From the NCBI GenBank assembly GCA_021775755.1, contig JAJFHE010000052.1, positions 1 through 64,000 of the forward strand: a stretch of DNA of 64,000 nt, in the 5' to 3' direction. Under the pieces are notes generated by a model. That model was not told the DNA's origin and ran no database searches. It worked only from the letters and a program-made list of their open reading frames with translations. The first letter of the stretch is position 1. Every line of letters begins with the position of its first letter. Made by a program: the position numbers and the translations under genes. The stretch comes from Hyphomicrobiales bacterium (GTDB lineage Bacteria; Pseudomonadota; Alphaproteobacteria; Rhizobiales; JAJFHB01). Positions 55,205 through 64,000 of the stretch are shown piece after piece.

Positions 55205-55984
55205 ATGAGATCACGCACCTTCCAGACGTTTATATTGTTGTTGATCGCTGGGTTTCTACAAACATTTTCAGTCGCTTCCGCTCAACAGATTCCCAATATT
55301 CAAGATGACGCATTACGCAGTGCGATTGTTACGACAGCGGTAGAAGAACTTGGCTGGAGTCCAGAAGGGGCGCGAACGCCCAGCGCTGTTTCGGCCATTT
55401 ATCTCGATGCATTTAAACGTATTTATGTTCAACATCGCGGTTGGATTGATGAATATATGACAGAAAGAAAAGGTTCTATTGTTGTTGCTACAGACTTTTC
55501 AGTAGAAGTGGTTTCATATTTAATATCGTCTGCGCATTTTAAGAATCGGATTGTTGAATATCTCTCTTCCGGTATCCCGGACAAAATATTTCGGGCACAG
55601 GTAATACTTTTTCTGTCCGGTGAAGACCAATCGACAATTAGTGGCGTTTTGGATGAAAATACAAAAAACGCTGCAAAATCTTATCTTCTCAGACCGAAGG
55701 GCTTGGGAGATGTATATTTTTCACCCTATCTGTCCTCTGAGGGGTTGTATATGCACACATTATCAGCACCGATAATTCGTTGGAATTTGAAAACCGGCCA
55801 AATACCTGTATTCAGCGGCTATTTTCCAGAAGGAATAGCTGACAATTTCCAGCCGGGAAAAGATATACGGCACTATCTGGATTTGGGGAATTTTTTGTCG
55901 GACGATCGGGAGTTTCACAAATATGACAATTATTTGCTCGAGATTGACTATTCAGAGGAGATCGCAATCATAAATTCATTTTGA
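55205..55984 (+). CDS. Exported protein of unknown function, 259 aa
   Basis: The ATG at 55205 starts MRSRTFQTFILLLIAGFLQT, a signal peptide with cleavage near SVASA/QQI; an in-frame ATG lies 16 codons earlier. The mature part is mixed alpha/beta without recognisable domain (WIDEYMTERKGSIVVATDFS, LLRPKGLGDVYFSPYLSS). It is AT-rich compared with the chromosome, suggesting foreign origin. A second exported-protein gene follows by about 50 bases, perhaps as a pair. Function is unknown. Confidence 0.6.
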   Translation: MRSRTFQTFILLLIAGFLQTFSVASAQQIPNIQDDALRSAIVTTAVEELGWSPEGARTPSAVSAIYLDAFKRIYVQHRGWIDEYMTERKGSIVVATDFSVEVVSYLISSAHFKNRIVEYLSSGIPDKIFRAQVILFLSGEDQSTISGVLDENTKNAAKSYLLRPKGLGDVYFSPYLSSEGLYMHTLSAPIIRWNLKTGQIPVFSGYFPEGIADNFQPGKDIRHYLDLGNFLSDDREFHKYDNYLLEIDYSEEIAIINSF

Positions 55985-56038
55985 CAAATGTCGATTTTTG
56001 GTTTTCAGACGCGTAGTTACATGAAAGTTATTTGAAAA

Positions 56039-56821
56039 ATGAAGATATTTAGATATTTTGTGGGTACTCAATTGCACTTGGTGTGCATGATTTTTGTCGC
56101 GATGGTTTCTGCAACATCAATTGCTAATGCGCTTGAAAATATTGATAGGTGCATCGCAAACCCGCCGGCCAGCGCTTCCCATGCAAACATAAAACTTGAT
56201 ATTTGCCAAAAGATCTTGGAGGAACATCCGGATCATCCTGTAATTCAACTCAGGATGTATCAGGGTTTAAACCTACAGAATAATCACTTGGAATCATATC
56301 CTTGGCTACTTCGGTCAGCCCGACTCGGTAACCAGGAGGCATTATCAATACTCGAAGATCCAAAACTTTATGAAGAAGCCTATTTCTTTGGTGTCAGGCA
56401 CCAAAATGGAATGCTGCTACCCAAGGAGTCGGCGGAATATTATTATGCATTCGCACTCAGGGACCCTGATAAAACGTGGAATAGAGCGATCGTTCGGCAC
56501 ATCAATCAGTTGACTTCAGGTCTTGATACCAGAGACAGGCGTTATATCGCTTATGATAGATATGAAGCTCATCGAGTCGCTCGTATCCGTGACGGAGACA
56601 GCAGGCGGAGACATTTGAGATCGAACTCAGGAATGTCGGCCGGAGAGGCTTTCGTTGCTGTTATTTTTGGTGCAATTGCTTTGGACATCGCAAACAACCT
56701 GTCCGGCGTTTACGACAATGATGAAAGTGTTCGAGAAGAATTTGAAGAAGGGCAGCGCTGGATACGGGAGCAAGAAGACAACACGTGGGGCCATGTCGGT
56801 GCTTATCTCTTTGTTCAATAG
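56039..56821 (+). CDS. Exported protein with repeat-like helices, 260 aa
   Basis: The N-terminal signal region (LVCMIFVAMVSATSIANA) is cleaved at about residue 31. The mature part contains helical repeats like Sel1/TPR (DICQKILEEHPDHPVIQLRM, SYPWLLRSARLGNQEALSIL) and a basic stretch (RIRDGDSRRRHLR) before a short hydrophobic segment (AFVAVIFGAIALDIA). It follows the other exported-protein gene on the same strand. AT-rich. No function is recognised; a periplasmic or envelope role is probable. Confidence 0.6.
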   Translation: MKIFRYFVGTQLHLVCMIFVAMVSATSIANALENIDRCIANPPASASHANIKLDICQKILEEHPDHPVIQLRMYQGLNLQNNHLESYPWLLRSARLGNQEALSILEDPKLYEEAYFFGVRHQNGMLLPKESAEYYYAFALRDPDKTWNRAIVRHINQLTSGLDTRDRRYIAYDRYEAHRVARIRDGDSRRRHLRSNSGMSAGEAFVAVIFGAIALDIANNLSGVYDNDESVREEFEEGQRWIREQEDNTWGHVGAYLFVQ

Positions 56822-57426
56822 CGTTTAGAGAGACATTCTCGCAAGGCATTATGATTAATCTGAGCCCCAATTTCCCTCTGCCTTAGTGTAGAATCTTTGG
56901 GTTCTTTTTGATGGTCTTAAGCGGCCGGAGTGCCCATCATTTCATCCGTAATACGTGATTTCAATTGCAGGATTTCAAGCTGACCGTACATTTTACCTCG
57001 CGTTCTCCAGATGGTGCCGTGACTTGACGACGTGTTGGCGCGGTTCAAGTATATAAATCAGATTGTTGCCGAAGGCCGTTACGTCAGGTTCCAGATGGCA
57101 GAAGTCGATCTGTTCCGAGAAATCGTGCGGCTGATCGATGATCTACGACGAAGACTCGTTCCGGCGTAGGCCGAGGAAACTGACGGCGGAGTTCAAACGA
57201 TGGGAGGGGAGTGTCCGAATGACGACGAATGCGGTTCCGTATGGGCCACAGGGGATAACCATGAGACAGAAAACTTGCCAGACCGGAAAATACTCGCTCA
57301 CGGTTCGAAGATGGAGTCTGTTCGGTTGCCATCGGGACCGAGCTTCGAAGCTATCTGGGAAATGTGGGTTTGAGAAACTCTTGGACTAATACCTAGTTAT
57401 TTTGAGACAATAAGGAGACTACGGCT
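56822..57426. other. Gap with a transposase scrap
   Basis: Apart from the transposase fragment near 57023–57169, nothing recognisable is present. Open frames near 57138–57389 overlap the fragment and have no supported start. Confidence 0.4.
57023..57169 (+). pseudogene. Transposase C-terminal fragment (IS1380/IS4-like)
   Basis: The plus-strand frame reads VLARFKYINQIVAEGRYVRF, QMAEVDLFREIVRLIDDLRR and stops at TAG, the ending seen in IS1380-type transposases (a YVxFQxAEV motif followed by a short helix). The upstream part is absent. The family assignment is tentative. Confidence 0.4.
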
Positions 57427-57924
57427 ATGATCTTTATGATTGGGATAATTGTTATTGCCGTTGTACTAATTGTTGTCATGCGCAGTTCAAGCCGCAGAAT
57501 AGCAGAGGTTCAAAATAGAGCCGAATTTGAAAGGCGCATGGATTCTCGCATCGATTCTTATCGAGACTTTATTCGCCGAGAAATGAAAGACCCCGATATC
57601 GAAAACCAAACTGACAATGAATTGAACGATTACATCGCCCTTCACATCCGCTCCTATAACAGTGAGCAAAGCAACGCCGACGGATTGTGGAAAAATATTT
57701 TATTTGGATTTGCCGCACTAGGCGTCTTTGGAGCGTTTGCTTTACCCAACAATATTTTGGACTTAATATTTTCAGACCCTATGATTAAGGGAGTTCTTAT
57801 ATATAGTTTAATAATAATCGTTTCAGGTTACATTATTGGCACGATTACTTCTAAGATTATCAAGAGAAAGATCGATAAGCGCTTTTTAGATGCAGGTTGG
57901 GATATAAACCAATTACGCCTCTAA
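57427..57924 (+). CDS. Membrane protein of unknown function, 165 aa
   Basis: AAGGAGAC lies about 7 bases before the ATG. Three membrane stretches: MIGIIVIAVVLIVVM at the N-terminus, ILFGFAALGVFGAFAL near 97 and VLIYSLIIIVSGYIIG near 130. Between the first and second is a charged helical segment (EFERRMDSRIDSYRDFIRRE). AT-rich, flanked on both sides by IS fragments, so probably acquired. No family is recognised. Confidence 0.6.
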   Translation: MIFMIGIIVIAVVLIVVMRSSSRRIAEVQNRAEFERRMDSRIDSYRDFIRREMKDPDIENQTDNELNDYIALHIRSYNSEQSNADGLWKNILFGFAALGVFGAFALPNNILDLIFSDPMIKGVLIYSLIIIVSGYIIGTITSKIIKRKIDKRFLDAGWDINQLRL

Positions 57925-58274
57925 TTTGTTTCCTCTGTTTTATTTCTCTGCTGACCTGCTTCTCGGAAAGTTACTAGATTTAGAGTTAGTCTGTTCCTTG
58001 AAGAAGGAGACGGACGATGAGGCGCAGCAGATTTTTGGAAGAACAGATCATCGGAATCTTGAAGGCTGAGCCGTATTGACGACCGGCGCGCGCTGTATGG
58101 TGTCGTGCACGCGTTACGAACCGCGTGCCGTTGGTCGGATTGCCGATGATCTGAGTTTCGATATCGAAGGCTCGCCCGATTGGGCGCCGGCCGGCGACGA
58201 GGCCGAAGACGACACAGATCCCGACGGCGGGCGCTGATGGCGGCTGCACACTGCGAACGGACTGCCCTCGGCTT
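57925..58274. other. IS debris upstream of murA
   Basis: It contains two transposase fragments (58017–58145) and an acidic reading frame ending SPDWAPAGDEAEDDTDPDGG near 58236 that could be the tail of a deleted gene. No intact gene is seen. Confidence 0.45.
58017..58145 (+). pseudogene. IS3 orfA start and IS5-like fragment
   Basis: At 58017 an ATG opens MRRSRFLEEQIIGILKAEPY followed by a stop, the start of IS3-family OrfA (M[K/R]RSRFSEEQIIGILKE). Directly after, in another frame, ALYGVVHALRTACRWSDC resembles the N-terminal part of IS5-type transposases. Both are short remnants. Confidence 0.65.
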
Positions 58275-59564
58275 CTACTCCGACAACCGCGAAATATCCG
58301 CGCCGCAGTCGCCGAGTTTGCGTTCGATGCGCTCAAAGCCGCGGTCGAGGTGGTAGACGCGGTTGATCACCGTTTCGCCCTCCGCCGCAAGCCCGGCGAT
58401 GACCAGCGACACGGATGCCCTGAGATCGGTGGCCATGACCTGGGCGCCGTTCAGCGTGTCGACGCCGGTGACGATGGCCTTGTCGCCGTCGAGCTGGATG
58501 TTGGCGCCAAGCCGCGCCAGCTCCTGCACGTGCATGAAGCGGTTTTCGAAGATGTTCTCGGTGATTTCAGAGCGACCCTTGGCCATTGTCATGAGCGCCA
58601 TGAACTGCGCCTGAAGGTCGGTCGGGAAGCCCGGGAAAGGCGAGGTCGAGACATCGACGGGTTCTATCCCCGAGCCGTTGCGCGCCACGCGCAGGCCCCG
58701 GTTGGTTTTATCGACGGTAACGCCGGTCTGGCGCAGGGTGTCGAGCGCGGCGTCAAGCAGATCGCCCTGCGCGCCGATCAGTTCCACATCGCCGCCCGTC
58801 ATCGCCACGGCCATCGCATAGGTGCCGGTCTCGATGCGGTCGGGCAGCACCCGGTGTGTCGCACCGTGCAGACGTTCAACGCCCTGGATTGAAATCGTAT
58901 CGGTTCCAGCACCTTCTATCTTCGCGCCCATCTTGACGAGACAGTCGGCAAGATCGCGCACTTCCGGCTCGCGTGCCGCGTTTTCGATGACCGTTTCGCC
59001 GCGTGCAAGCGTTGCCGCCATCAGCACATTGTGTGTTGCCCCGACCGACACTTTCGGAAACGACACGCGTGCGCCGATCAGGCCCTTCGGCGCCGTGGCG
59101 ATGACATAGCCGTCTTCCAGATCGATGTCGGCGCCGAGCGCGGCGAGGCCGGAGATATGAAGGTCCACCGGGCGCGTGCCGATGGCGCAGCCGCCGGGCA
59201 GCGAAACGCGCGCTTCGTGGCAGCGGCCGAGCAGGGGGCCCAGCACCCAGAAGCTCGCGCGCATGCGCGACACGAACTCGTATGGCGCTGTCGTGTCGAC
59301 GATGGTACGCGCCGTGAGGTGCACCGTATCGCCCTGCACGTTGTTGCAGCCGTGGCGCTTGCCGTCGACCGTCATGTCGGCGCCGTGATTGCCGAGAATG
59401 CGGGCCAGTAGATTGACGTCGGCCAGCCGCGGCATGTTGCGCAGCGTTAACGTGTCGTCGGTGAGAAGGCTGGCTATCATCAACGGCAGCGCGGCGTTTT
59501 TCGCACCGCTGATCGGAATCTCTCCGTTAAGACGCTGTCCGCCTCTGATCCTTATGCGATCCAT
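58275..59564 (-). CDS. murA: UDP-N-acetylglucosamine 1-carboxyvinyltransferase MurA
   Basis: A 429-aa enzyme catalysing the first committed step of peptidoglycan synthesis, adding enolpyruvate from PEP to UDP-GlcNAc. K22 (SGAKNAALP) and the catalytic C126 ([10 protein letters not shown]) are present, and the two-domain inside-out barrel pattern is complete, ending in [18 protein letters not shown]. In relatives it is followed by DUF2948 and hisD; here those genes lie about 21 kb away in the same orientation. Confidence 0.97.
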   Translation of the reverse strand: MDRIRIRGGQRLNGEIPISGAKNAALPLMIASLLTDDTLTLRNMPRLADVNLLARILGNHGADMTVDGKRHGCNNVQGDTVHLTARTIVDTTAPYEFVSRMRASFWVLGPLLGRCHEARVSLPGGCAIGTRPVDLHISGLAALGADIDLEDGYVIATAPKGLIGARVSFPKVSVGATHNVLMAATLARGETVIENAAREPEVRDLADCLVKMGAKIEGAGTDTISIQGVERLHGATHRVLPDRIETGTYAMAVAMTGGDVELIGAQGDLLDAALDTLRQTGVTVDKTNRGLRVARNGSGIEPVDVSTSPFPGFPTDLQAQFMALMTMAKGRSEITENIFENRFMHVQELARLGANIQLDGDKAIVTGVDTLNGAQVMATDLRASVSLVIAGLAAEGETVINRVYHLDRGFERIERKLGDCGADISRLSE

Positions 59565-59719
59565 GAATACCCCAAATCGTTCCTAAACCGGCAGCTGCCG
59601 GCGGGCGGGCGCCAGATGCTGCGCCGTCGCTCCGCATCTCTCAAGCTTTATGAACCACATAAGGCCCCTTTGCGGCAATCGCACGTCCGATTTGCGGTAA
59701 ACGGCGGTCATGAACAGAT

Positions 59720-59887
59720 TTATGACGCATCGGGAGCAGTGTGGTCCGGTTGGTTCTTGCCCGCCGCATCGCCCCGCGGCTCCTCGGCCCGTTCGCGGGC
59801 CTGGGATTTGCGCCGCTGAAGGTTTGCACGCAGGGCGTCGCCCAGGCGCGATTTTCGTGAACCGTCAGGTGATGCGGGTTTGGCCAT
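59720..59887 (-). CDS. Small basic alphaproteobacterial protein, 55 aa
   Basis: The gene starts MAKPASPDGSRKSRLGDALR, then ANLQRRKSQARERAEEP. The LGDALRANLQRRKSQAR pattern is common in small alphaproteobacterial proteins often annotated as hypothetical. AGG lies 8 bases before the ATG. It is rich in Arg and Ala with an acidic end and may bind nucleic acid. It sits between murA and hemN. Confidence 0.55.
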   Translation of the reverse strand: MAKPASPDGSRKSRLGDALRANLQRRKSQARERAEEPRGDAAGKNQPDHTAPDAS

Positions 59888-59970
59888 TTGCGAACCTGCA
59901 TAGACCATTGCAGGTGATTTTGGAACCGCGTGTTAAGTGCGGCACAATGCTCACAGCTCGGTGCGGCAGT

Positions 59971-61335
59971 CTACACCGCGGCGGAATGGCGAGCCTCCGA
60001 GCGTCCAAGATGTGCATCGAACGCTGCACAGATGGAGCGCACGAACGGTCGTCCGTGCGGCGGGATTTCAAACCGGCCGTCCTCCAGCTCGATGAGGCCG
60101 TCCTCGTCGCTCGCCGCAATGCGTTCGGCATCCGCAATCACCGGGCCGGCCGCGGTTCCGAAGCGCTCCTGAACATCGCCCAGGTCGAAGCGGAAGTCGC
60201 ACATCAGTTGTTCGATGATATCGGCGCGCACCCTGTCGTCGTCGGTGAGTTCAACGCCGCGCACCGTCGCCAGCTCGCCGTTGAGTGATTTGCGGCGGTA
60301 GTCGGCGATGGCCGGCGAGTTCTGCACGTAGCCCTGTGGCATCTTGCCGATGGCCGAGGCACCGAGCCCGATGAGCGCATCGGCGCCGTCGGTCGTGTAA
60401 CCCTGGAAGTTGCGGCGCAGAGTGCCCGCCTGCGCGGCCTGCGCCAGCCCATCCTCGGCGCGGGCGTAGTGGTCGAGGCCGATCGGCAGATAGCCCTCGC
60501 GCTCAAGTTGTTCGGCGGCGGCCTGGGACTGTTCAAACCGTTCGTGCAGTCCCGGCAGCACGGTCTCGTCGATCAGCCGCTGATGTGTTTTCATCCAGGG
60601 CACATGCGCATAACCGAAAAGCGCTATGCGATCCGGGCGAAGCGCGGCACAGCGCGTAATGGTGTCGCGAATGCCATCGACCGTTTGATGCGGCAGGCCG
60701 TAAATGAGATCGAGATTGAGCGAGCGGACGCCTTGTTCGCGCAGCTGCACCACTACATCCCGGGTTTCCTCGTAGGGCTGCACCCTGTTGATCGCGACCT
60801 GCACCTTCGGGTCGAGATCCTGCACGCCAAGGCTTGCCCGGGTCACGCCGGCACGCCCCAGTGCCGCGATACGGTCGCCATCAAGGCCGCGCGGGTCGAT
60901 CTCCACCGCGAACTCCGCGTGCTCGCCAAAACGGAAGTTCGAGCGCAGGGCCTTGGTAAGCGCGACGATCTCATCCGCCGACAGAATTGTCGGCGAACCG
61001 CCGCCCCAATGAACATGGGTGACCTCACCGGCCTGCCGCGCACGCTCTGCGACGATTTCGACCTCGGCCATGAGTGCGACGAGGTACTCCGTCACCGGCG
61101 TATGGCGGCGCGTGATCTTGGTGTGGCAGCCGCAGAACCAGCACAGCGTGTCGCAATAGGGGATGTGCAGGTAGAGCGAGAGTTTTGAGCGCTCGTCGAG
61201 CGCATCGAGCCAGCGCCCATAAGTGGCGCCGTCGACACCGTTATGAAAATGCGGTGCCGTTGGGTAGCTGGTGTAACGCGGCACGGGAGCGGCGTATTTT
61301 TCGACAAGCCCGGCGTTAGCTGTTGTGGTTTTCAT
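59971..61335 (-). CDS. hemN: Oxygen-independent coproporphyrinogen III oxidase
   Basis: A 454-aa radical SAM enzyme that converts coproporphyrinogen III to protoporphyrinogen IX without oxygen. The 4Fe-4S cysteines are C61, C65 and C68 in YCDTLCWFCGC. HWGGGSPTILSADEI and the SLGVQDLDPKVQVAINRVQP region follow. The ATG at 61335 begins the conserved protein; the frame is open further upstream without homology. An FNR-type box lies about 35 bases before the start. The C-terminal HemN domain is complete. Confidence 0.95.
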   Translation of the reverse strand: MKTTTANAGLVEKYAAPVPRYTSYPTAPHFHNGVDGATYGRWLDALDERSKLSLYLHIPYCDTLCWFCGCHTKITRRHTPVTEYLVALMAEVEIVAERARQAGEVTHVHWGGGSPTILSADEIVALTKALRSNFRFGEHAEFAVEIDPRGLDGDRIAALGRAGVTRASLGVQDLDPKVQVAINRVQPYEETRDVVVQLREQGVRSLNLDLIYGLPHQTVDGIRDTITRCAALRPDRIALFGYAHVPWMKTHQRLIDETVLPGLHERFEQSQAAAEQLEREGYLPIGLDHYARAEDGLAQAAQAGTLRRNFQGYTTDGADALIGLGASAIGKMPQGYVQNSPAIADYRRKSLNGELATVRGVELTDDDRVRADIIEQLMCDFRFDLGDVQERFGTAAGPVIADAERIAASDEDGLIELEDGRFEIPPHGRPFVRSICAAFDAHLGRSEARHSAAV

Positions 61336-61369
61336 GGCGCGACAGTGCAGCGGTTGAGCACGAATTTCC

Positions 61370-61383
61370 TTGACCTGAATCAA
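61370..61383. promoter_or_regulatory. FNR/FnrL-type box
   Basis: TTGACCTGAATCAA fits the TTGAT-N4-ATCAA consensus with one mismatch. It is 35–48 bases before the hemN start. FnrL-type regulators are known to control hemN in related alphaproteobacteria, so anaerobic activation is likely. Confidence 0.75.
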
Positions 61384-61493
61384 GGCGATGGCCTGACTAA
61401 CCCTTCGTGCCCATCCCATCTTAGTATCTTGCGTTCTGCGACCGGGGCAGCGAATGTAGCGCCCCTTGCACAGCGAGATTTCAGGAGACCCGC

Positions 61494-61922
61494 ATGGGCA
61501 ACTACATCGAAACTTTCCGCGCCGTTGTCTATCCCTGGCACTGCGATCATCAGGGGCACATGACAACCATGCACTATGTCGGGATGTTCGATGCCGCATT
61601 CTGGCATCTTCTGTCGGCGGCGGGTTTCGCCCGCGCTTATATGGAAGAGCGCGGCACCGGTTTCGTCGATGTGCGCGACACCATCGAATACCGCGCCGAA
61701 CAGCCGGTCGGCAGCCTTATCGTCATCGAAAGCGGCATCACGCGCTTCGGCAACACGTCCGTGACGGGCTTTCACCGCATGCTCAATCCCGAGACCGGCG
61801 ACCTCGCCGCGACATCGGAAAAAATCACGGTATATTTCGACCTCAACGCGCGTCAGAAGATCGCCTTCGCCGATGAAGAACGCGCCCGTCTTGAGGCCAT
61901 TATCGTCGAACGGGAGGATTGA
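61494..61922 (+). CDS. Hotdog-fold acyl-CoA thioesterase
   Basis: A 142-aa protein. The N-terminal segment VYPWHCDHQGHMTTMHYVGM carries the D-x-x-G-H-M-type motif of 4-hydroxybenzoyl-CoA thioesterase relatives, with the Asp active site. The last strand ATSEKITVYFDLNARQ is typical. It diverges from hemN and is followed after 4 bases by the arginine-deiminase-family gene. The natural acyl-CoA is unknown. GGAG lies about 9 bases before the ATG. Confidence 0.88.
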   Translation: MGNYIETFRAVVYPWHCDHQGHMTTMHYVGMFDAAFWHLLSAAGFARAYMEERGTGFVDVRDTIEYRAEQPVGSLIVIESGITRFGNTSVTGFHRMLNPETGDLAATSEKITVYFDLNARQKIAFADEERARLEAIIVERED

Positions 61923-61926
61923 ACCC

Positions 61927-62832
61927 ATGAACCAGGTCACGAACGCAAACGGTGCGTCTCAGGTGCGTTGGGGCGTCAATGCCCAGACCGGCGTCCTCAC
62001 CGATGTATTGCTCGGCAAGCCCGATCATTTCGCCTGGATGCCGCTCAACTCGATTTCCGCCGTCACACAGGCAAACCAGGAAGAGATGGGCTACCGCTTC
62101 GACGGGCAAAAGGCCATGCGCCAGCATCGCGAGATGGTCGACATCTATGAGACAAACGGCGTCACCTGCCATTTCGCCGAGGCCGACCCAGGTCTGCCCT
62201 CGAGCGTCTTCACGCGCGATTCAAGCTTCATGACGCCGTGGGGCGCGGTCATCACGTCGATCCAAACGCCACCGCGGCGCCAGGACTATTCGGTGATTTC
62301 GGAATTCTATCGCTCCGCCGGCATTCCGATCTGGAAATGGGTCACGGCGGACCATTTCGAAGGTGGCGATTTCGTTATACTGAAGCCCGGCGTCGCGCTG
62401 TTGGGCTGGGCCGGCGACCGCTCGACCAAAGCCGGCGCCGAACAGGTCGCGGGCTGGCTGCGCGAAAAAGACTGGCAGGCGTTCGTGGTGCCGATCCCGC
62501 CGCAATTCGTGCATATGGACGCGGTCGTGGTGATGCTTGAGAAGGGCCTGGCGCTTGTCTGCGAGGACGCGCTGCCGTCTTACGCCCTCGACTTTCTCGG
62601 CGAACACGAAATCGAAACCGTGCCGGTTGCCTACGGTGACTGCGTCAAGCTTGGCGGCAATCTCGTGAGCCTCGGCGACAAGCGCGTGCTTTCCATGGCG
62701 CATAACGTAAACGTCAATGCCGAGCTCGAATGCCGTGGCTTCGAGGTGTTCGCCGTCGACTACGACATGTTCGCGCTCGGCGGCGGCGGTGTGCACTGCT
62801 CGTGCCACGAACTGCACCGCGAAGCGGACTAG
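61927..62832 (+). CDS. Dimethylargininase (DDAH)-like hydrolase
   Basis: A 301-aa amidinotransferase-fold enzyme. Motifs: PSSVFTRDSSFMTPWGAVIT, DHFEGGDFVIL, FVHMDAVVVMLEKG and the C-terminal GGGVHCSCHEL with the nucleophilic cysteine C291. DDAH hydrolyses methylated arginines to citrulline and methylamines; relatives cleave arginine. The ATG at 61927 was chosen because the conserved region starts there and GGAGG lies about 9 bases upstream; the frame is open back to 61873. It is co-transcribed with the thioesterase. Confidence 0.85.
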   Translation: MNQVTNANGASQVRWGVNAQTGVLTDVLLGKPDHFAWMPLNSISAVTQANQEEMGYRFDGQKAMRQHREMVDIYETNGVTCHFAEADPGLPSSVFTRDSSFMTPWGAVITSIQTPPRRQDYSVISEFYRSAGIPIWKWVTADHFEGGDFVILKPGVALLGWAGDRSTKAGAEQVAGWLREKDWQAFVVPIPPQFVHMDAVVVMLEKGLALVCEDALPSYALDFLGEHEIETVPVAYGDCVKLGGNLVSLGDKRVLSMAHNVNVNAELECRGFEVFAVDYDMFALGGGGVHCSCHELHREAD

Positions 62833-62833
62833 C

Positions 62834-63574
62834 CTATCCTGTGTTCACTAGCACCGGCGCCGTGAGCGCCGAAAGGGACTGGTGCTGGCAGCCTTCGGCG
62901 TCGAAGTTCGACGGATCGAGCCACGTCTCGAACGCCGCCTTCAGGACCGGCCATTCCTTGTCGATCGCCGCATACCAGGCGGAATCGCGGTTACGCCCCT
63001 TCGACACCATCATCTGGCGGAACACGCCCTCATAGCTCAAGCCGAGACGCATGGCGGCGCGGCGCGAGCCTTCGTTCAGCGCATTGCACTTCCATTCATA
63101 GCGCCGGTAGCCGAGCTCGAAGGCACGCTTCATTAAAAGATACATCGCCTCGGTCGCGGCGCGTTTGCGCTGCAGAAGCGGCGAATAGTGGATGTGGCCG
63201 ACCTCGATGGAACCCATTTGTGGAGTAATGCGCAGATAGCTGGCAATGCCGGCGGCCTTGCCGGTTTCAAGATCGATGATCGTGTGGAACAGCGGATCGT
63301 CGCCAAGGCAGGTCTCCTCCATCCAGGCGCGGTACTGGCTGAGTTCCGAAAACGGCCCGTAAGGCAGGTAGGTCCAGTTGGCCGGCGTATCGCCTTTGAG
63401 GTTTGCCGCATGGAGATCTGCGGCATGAGCGTCCGGATCGATCGGCACCAGCCGGCAATAGCGCCCCTCAACCGGCTCGCGCGGCGGCCATGGCGGTGGT
63501 GCCCAGTCCGGCACCGGCTCGTCGAGCGGTTGTCCGAGATTGTTTGTTTCGTGCGGCGTCTTGAGATCGATCAT
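62834..63574 (-). CDS. GNAT-family N-acetyltransferase (RimJ/RimL-like)
   Basis: A 246-aa acetyltransferase. Conserved segments are YCRLVPIDPDAHAADLHAAN, AGIASYLRITPQMGSIEVGH, LLQRKRAATEAMYLLMKRAF (acetyl-CoA loop) and RRYEWKCNALNEGSRRAAMR LG. It ends 2 bases from the DDAH-like gene, converging on it. Members acetylate ribosomal proteins or small amines; the substrate here is unknown. Confidence 0.9.
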   Translation of the reverse strand: MIDLKTPHETNNLGQPLDEPVPDWAPPPWPPREPVEGRYCRLVPIDPDAHAADLHAANLKGDTPANWTYLPYGPFSELSQYRAWMEETCLGDDPLFHTIIDLETGKAAGIASYLRITPQMGSIEVGHIHYSPLLQRKRAATEAMYLLMKRAFELGYRRYEWKCNALNEGSRRAAMRLGLSYEGVFRQMMVSKGRNRDSAWYAAIDKEWPVLKAAFETWLDPSNFDAEGCQHQSLSALTAPVLVNTG

Positions 63575-63787
63575 GGGGTCTGGCTCGCGTGCGGTCGGCA
63601 GGGACCTTCACAATCGCGCGCAACCGGTCCTTCGAAAACGGCCAGTCGCGGTAATTTGCAAGAGGCCAGTTTGGCGGCGGCCACGCCGACGGAGGCCGCC
63701 GATATCGCCACGTTCGTACAGCGCGGCCCGCGCGATGCGCTTGGCGCTTGAAACGGGGTGAAATTCAGGGCATACAGCCCCTCAGTT

Positions 63788-63862
<75 letters not shown>

Positions 63863-64000
63863 TTGCCTCTCTCACGACATTCGCTTCGCTCAGGTCTCCG
63901 AGGGGCGAGCATAGCTCGGCGGGCAGTCGCCCTTGCGAGAACGCGTTGTGTTCGGGTTTGCCGGTTTAAGGCGCATCACCTCACCAGATCTCAGCTCCAC

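Overview
The window is a piece of an alphaproteobacterial chromosome, probably Hyphomicrobiales-like. The evidence is the chain DUF2948–hisD–UPF0262–LMW phosphatase–maf–yacG–tRNA-Phe, with murA further along on the same strand, plus GC-rich housekeeping genes, a RIME-like palindromic repeat and an FNR box in front of hemN. Genus cannot be told from the sequence alone.

Layout. (1) 1–13.5 kb is a decaying genomic island. It carries surface-polysaccharide genes: a large two-domain glycosyltransferase, a D-2-hydroxyacid dehydrogenase overlapping a CMP-sugar (NeuA-like) cytidylyltransferase, a GT2 and a GDP-mannose 3,5-epimerase-like enzyme. These are mixed with IS genes, a frameshifted galU and a TagO/VasI-like exported protein. 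It ends in an excisionase-like gene and a tyrosine integrase next to a partial tRNA-Phe. (2) 13499–33371 is a separate integrated element of about 19.8 kb, bounded by a 51-bp direct repeat made from the 3' part of tRNA-Phe; the intact tRNA-Phe is at 33322–33397. It carries two different VirD4/HerA-like ATPases, a Replic_Relax-type protein, a CHC2 primase, an HTH_36-like initiator candidate with palindromes and tandem repeats, a terminal integrase, an internal XerC-like recombinase, a ParD/ParE-type pair and several accessory genes. I see neither a classical MOB relaxase nor a type IV secretion channel. Its left end (13707–14217) is a dense series of inverted repeats closed by a terminator. (3) 33.3–37.5 kb is the core chain yacG to DUF2948. 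(4) 37.6–53.7 kb is an accessory metabolic block: truncated haemoglobin; a MarR regulator with an exported protein and a TlpA-like redoxin; and a catabolic/uptake locus with a DMGDH-like flavoenzyme, threonine-synthase-like enzyme, LacI, HpsN/HisD-like dehydrogenase, DegT aminotransferase, LysR, agmatinase-like ureohydrolase and a quaternary-amine ABC transporter. (5) 53.8–58.3 kb is partly AT-rich and holds unknown exported or membrane proteins and IS scraps. (6) 58.3–64 kb returns to core genes: murA, a small basic protein, hemN, thioesterase, dimethylargininase-like enzyme, GNAT and tRNA-Thr.

How it fits together. murA, DUF2948, hisD and the rest face the same way but are separated by about 21 kb, so the accessory block appears to have split a normally compact locus. 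The tRNA-Phe end of that chain has taken up two islands in tandem. The least explained part is the 19.8-kb element: paired ATPases, a Replic_Relax protein, a structured end and several promoters whose -10 box lies 6–7 bases before the start codon, as in leaderless transcripts.
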